Shown here: one piece after another, positions 5,075 to 6,960 of the stretch
How the letters are laid out: every line of letters begins with the position of its first letter
How positions within the stretch are numbered: the stretch's first letter is position 1
DNA from: Nodosilinea sp. BSH.14
GTDB taxonomy: Bacteria > Cyanobacteriota > Cyanobacteriia > Phormidesmidales > Phormidesmidaceae
DNA length: 6,960 bases
Direction of reading: 5' to 3'
NCBI GenBank assembly: GCA_023264315.1
Contig: JALQST010000164.1
Coordinates: 1-6,960, forward strand
Program-made: the position numbers and the translations under genes
Notes under the pieces: generated by a model
The model's input: only the letters and a program-made list of their open reading frames with translations
What the model was told of the DNA's origin: nothing
Databases searched by the model: none

Positions 5075-6166
5075 TTACGGCATCCGGTCTTCCTTGGGTG
5101 GTAGGAAACTGCTATCGAAGACGGCTTCAACGCTGGGGATTGTGGTTAGGCCAAAACCCTCCGCCACCTGGGCGATGGTCGCTTCTAGGCGGGTTGGATC
5201 CACAGCCCCGAGTCCGATGGTTTCGGTTTCTGGCCCAAGGTAGAGCCGATCCATGGCAATCTGCATCCGCTCGGTTTCGATGGCGGTATCAAATAGTTCG
5301 GCATCGGCGTACTCTGTTACCACCGCCAGGGCTGCCTCAGGATCCGCCAAGGTGTCCTTCATGCCCTTGATGTAGGCGGCCACAAAACCGCGCACCACGT
5401 CAGGATTGGCTTCTAGAAAATCCTTCCGCACAATCAGGGCATTGCCGTAGAGGTCAAGACCGTGATCGTTGTAGTAGAACACGTTGAGCTGATCCTGAGG
5501 GAGACTCAGCTTTTGGCTGAGTACGGGGAGGCAGGAAATGGAGAAGCAGGAAATGCCGTCCGCGTTATTTTGGGCCAGCATACTCTCCCGCAGTTGGGGT
5601 TCCACATTCGTCCATTGCACACTGTCGGGGTCTGCGCCCACTTCCTTGGCAAGCACAGGCCACAGCCGCCGTGGCCCATCCCCGGCTGGGGCCGCCAAGT
5701 TAGCGCCGCCCAGCTTCGCGGGTTCGCTAAATTCCGAGTCGGCCTTGGTGACAATCACGAAGGGGGATCGGTTGAACTTGATGGCCACCGCCACGAGTTG
5801 CTGGTCGGGGTTTTTCTCGTTGAATTCCATCATCGAGTACATATCCCCTTCACCGATGTCGTACTGCCCTGCGGCAATCTTGGTGATGGAATCGGCAGAA
5901 CCAAAGCCGCGCTCAAAGGTGACATCCAGCCCCTCTTCCGCAAAGTAGCCCTTTCCCAAAGCAATGGCTAGGGGTGCATCCACACCCTGAAACAACCAGG
6001 ACAGGGTGAACTTGACGGGCGTGAGTTCCGTGGTGCTGGGTGCAGCGGCTTCCGTTGTGGTTTCTGCGGCATCGGTGGTGGCCACCTCGGTTGGGCCAGC
6101 GCAGGCCACTACCGTCAGCGAAGCTGCTAACAAAAGTGAACCCAGTAGGGGACGAAATACGGTCAT
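5075..6166 (-). CDS. ABC transporter substrate-binding lipoprotein, NMT1/THI5-like (SsuA/ThiY type)
   Basis: This 363-residue periplasmic binding protein has a lipoprotein signal peptide. Residues 5-21 are hydrophobic and the lipobox is V-V-A-C with C22 as the lipidated cysteine. A Thr/Ala/Glu-rich linker (23-50) tethers the domain to the membrane. The mature domain opens with FTLSWLFQGVDAPLAIALGK (53-72), then GYFAEEGLDV, and SADSITKIAAGQYDIGEGDM (90-109), all typical of the NMT1/THI5 superfamily. That superfamily covers sulfonates, taurine, nitrate and the pyrimidine precursor of thiamine; the ligand cannot be chosen from sequence alone. Two close cysteines (ISCFSISCL) are unusual and might form a disulfide. 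The start ATG has GGAG 10 nt upstream. No permease or ATPase gene lies nearby, so it is either an orphan that shares a transporter or part of a split system. No TPP riboswitch precedes it. Confidence 0.85.
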   Translation of the reverse strand: MTVFRPLLGSLLLAASLTVVACAGPTEVATTDAAETTTEAAAPSTTELTPVKFTLSWLFQGVDAPLAIALGKGYFAEEGLDVTFERGFGSADSITKIAAGQYDIGEGDMYSMMEFNEKNPDQQLVAVAIKFNRSPFVIVTKADSEFSEPAKLGGANLAAPAGDGPRRLWPVLAKEVGADPDSVQWTNVEPQLRESMLAQNNADGISCFSISCLPVLSQKLSLPQDQLNVFYYNDHGLDLYGNALIVRKDFLEANPDVVRGFVAAYIKGMKDTLADPEAALAVVTEYADAELFDTAIETERMQIAMDRLYLGPETETIGLGAVDPTRLEATIAQVAEGFGLTTIPSVEAVFDSSFLPPKEDRMP

Positions 6167-6275
6167 TGTTAAAGGGCTCCGTTACCAAAAATCAACTCAA
6201 AACCTTAACCTGATCTAAACCTAGCTCTAGATATAAAGGCTGTATGCAGACAAAGAAGTTATCTGGGCTACTAAA

Positions 6276-6299
6276 CCGAGGGGCGGAGCCACCCCCCGG
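6276..6299 (-). terminator. Candidate terminator of the DUF3493-like gene
   Basis: Read on the minus strand, CCGGGGGG pairs with CCCCTCGG across an 8-nt loop, giving an 8-bp GC-rich stem with one G-U pair, followed by TTT. On the plus strand the G-U becomes an A-C mismatch, so the structure favours minus-strand RNA. It lies 19 bp past the stop codon. Confidence 0.5.
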
Positions 6300-6318
6300 C
6301 CAACCCTATCGCCGCATT

Positions 6319-6600
6319 CTAGGATTGACCTCGGCTCTCTAGCCACAACAGCAGGCCTGCGGTGCCCAACACCCCAAACTGAATCAGCAGGTTCACACCC
6401 AAATCCGCTGTGGCCCGACCGGCTAATCCTTGGGTGATCATAATGAAAGCCCCAATTGCCGCCGAAGCCCCCACCGTGAGATAGACCACCCGCCGCAATC
6501 CTCGATAGGGCGCTTTGGCCTCGGCCCGCAGTCGGGCATACTTCTCAGTACTCATGCCTTGGGGCAGACGATCTGGTGGACGGGAAGCGGGCATAGTCAT
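6319..6600 (-). CDS. Small two-helix membrane protein, DUF3493-like
   Basis: This 93-residue protein has a polar N-terminal tail (1-16), a conserved-looking basic stretch STEKYARLRAEAKAPYRGLRR (17-37), and two hydrophobic segments: about 38-57 (VVYLTVGASAAIGAFIMITQ) and 67-87 (LGVNLLIQFGVLGTAGLLLWL). The layout and the RLRAEAKAPYRGLRR motif match what I recall of DUF3493, a family of cyanobacteria and plastids with no settled function; a thylakoid location is plausible but inferred. AGGAG lies 9 nt before ATG 6598-6600 and 6 nt before an upstream GTG (6601-6603); I chose the ATG. A third in-frame ATG is at 6592-6594. It has its own terminator-like hairpin, so it is probably monocistronic. Confidence 0.75.
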   Translation of the reverse strand: MTMPASRPPDRLPQGMSTEKYARLRAEAKAPYRGLRRVVYLTVGASAAIGAFIMITQGLAGRATADLGVNLLIQFGVLGTAGLLLWLESRGQS

Positions 6601-6672
6601 CACGGGATGCTCCTAGAAAATCTTTTCCCAAATCCCTAGGGGAAAGGGCCATCCGTAGATAGCCTGCCCTGT

Positions 6673-6678
6673 TATACT
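6673..6678 (+). promoter_or_regulatory. -10 element of the tRNA-Thr(CGT) promoter
   Basis: TATACT is a 5-of-6 match to the -10 consensus and lies 20 bp before the mature tRNA, which suits a short 5' leader. No good -35 hexamer is seen at 16-18 bp upstream. Confidence 0.5.
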
Positions 6679-6698
6679 AATTCATTGTGGGTTTCCAC

Positions 6699-6770
6699 GC
6701 CGATGTGGCTCAGTGGTAGAGCACTCGATTCGTAATCGAGCGGTCGCGGGTTCAAATCCCGCCATCGGCT
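6699..6770 (+). tRNA. trnT: tRNA-Thr (anticodon CGT)
   Basis: This is a 72-nt tRNA. GCCGATG (6699-6705) pairs perfectly with CATCGGC (6763-6769), with discriminator T. The anticodon arm is CTCGA-TTCGTAA-TCGAG with CGT at 6731-6733, reading ACG. The T arm is GCGGG-TTCAAAT-CCCGC (6746-6762). CCA is not encoded. The gene is intact even though a transposon-end-like sequence starts 8 bp after it; tRNA 3' flanks are favoured sites for such elements. Confidence 0.97.
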
Positions 6771-6778
6771 TCTCCAGA

Positions 6779-6960
6779 TGTACGTTCGCATGCTAAATGT
6801 CGCGAATCGCAAATTAGTGTCGTCTTTCGCAGATCATCGTCGTTTTAGCCATGATGGCGCTTTATGCTTTGCTCAAACCGACATCAGCAATTCTCATTTT
6901 GGCAAATTGGCTGTTCACCCTGAGCCTGTCGAAGGGTGAACAGGCGGTGAAAAAGCTTCG
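6779..6960 (+). mobile_element. Probable Tn7-like transposon end (type V-K CAST-like), running off the window
   Basis: Eight bases after the tRNA, TGTACG (6779-6784) opens a block of three related repeats: TTCGCATGCTAAATGTCG (6785-6802), ATCGCAAATTAGTGTCG (6806-6822) and TTCGCAGATCATCGTCG (6826-6842). The shared TCGCA starts at 6786, 6807 and 6827, so the repeats are phased by 21 and 20 bp, about two helical turns. A TGTAC terminus followed by phased repeats is how TnsB-binding ends of V-K CASTs are built, and such elements are known to sit beside tRNA genes. No ORF is seen in the remaining 118 bp. The window cannot show whether tnsB/tnsC/tniQ and cas12k follow or whether this is a stranded relic. 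The inner boundary given is just the window edge. A Tn5053-type (TniA) element is a weaker alternative. Confidence 0.6.
6911..6943. repeat. REP-like palindromic repeat, copy 2
   Basis: CTGTTCACCCT (6911-6921) and AGGGTGAACAG (6933-6943) form a perfect 11-bp stem around GAGCCTGTCGA, the exact reverse complement of the loop in the hairpin at 423-449. The stem differs from copy 1 but still pairs, as expected if the hairpin is what is conserved. It lies inside the presumed transposon end. Confidence 0.8.

Noticed and set aside
5462..5971. 169-residue plus-strand open frame
   Set aside because: It lies antisense within the well-supported substrate-binding protein gene and shows no family features or ribosome binding site.
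6208..6216. ACCTGATCT resembling the conserved core of a TPP riboswitch near a THI5-like gene
   Set aside because: It is on the plus strand while the binding-protein gene is on the minus strand, and the CTGAGA box and other TPP helices are missing.
6167..6275. Promoter for the binding-protein gene (minus-strand TTTATATCT near 6230-6238)
   Set aside because: A -10-like AT stretch exists, but no -35 is found at acceptable spacing.

Overview
The window is chromosomal DNA from a cyanobacterium of fairly high G+C content. The best evidence is an NblB-type HEAT-repeat protein, which is found only in phycobilisome-bearing organisms. Small proteins resembling cyanobacterial DUF6439 and DUF3493 families and a closely spaced tRNA-Tyr(GTA)/tRNA-Thr(GGT) pair agree with this. 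The octamer GCGATCGC, common in many cyanobacteria, was not seen, while the palindrome CCTAGG occurs eight times. I cannot name a genus; a filamentous Leptolyngbya/Phormidium-like lineage is only a guess.

Layout. Positions 1-402 hold the 3' end of argB (arginine synthesis). A repeat-rich spacer follows, with a REP-like hairpin, a 24-bp tandem duplication and a possible three-way-junction fold, and leads into nblB (703-1365). A 462-bp AT-rich spacer carries a plausible promoter for an RsbW-like ATP-binding protein (1828-2277). That gene abuts, tail to tail, a small conserved gene on the minus strand (2278-2574). Divergent from the small gene is a coiled-coil protein with a C-terminal membrane segment (2699-3025). 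Next come tRNA-Tyr and tRNA-Thr(GGT), then a GC-rich structured spacer.

From 3477 to 6600 all genes are on the minus strand. In transcription order they are a DUF3493-like membrane protein, an NMT1/THI5-like substrate-binding lipoprotein with no permease or ATPase nearby, rpiA (Calvin cycle/pentose phosphate) and a small class I methyltransferase. Only rpiA and the methyltransferase are close enough to share a transcript plausibly, and a hairpin lies between them.

The right edge is the most interesting part. tRNA-Thr(CGT) (6699-6770) is followed 8 bp later by TGTACG and three phased repeats of the form TCGCA-(N)-TGTCG/CGTCG, spaced 21 and 20 bp. This looks like the end of a Tn7-like transposon, most likely a type V-K CRISPR-associated transposon (CAST), inserted beside a tRNA gene. 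The body of the element, if it still exists, lies beyond the window. A second REP-like hairpin with the same 11-nt loop as the one near position 430, in opposite orientation, sits just inside this presumed end.
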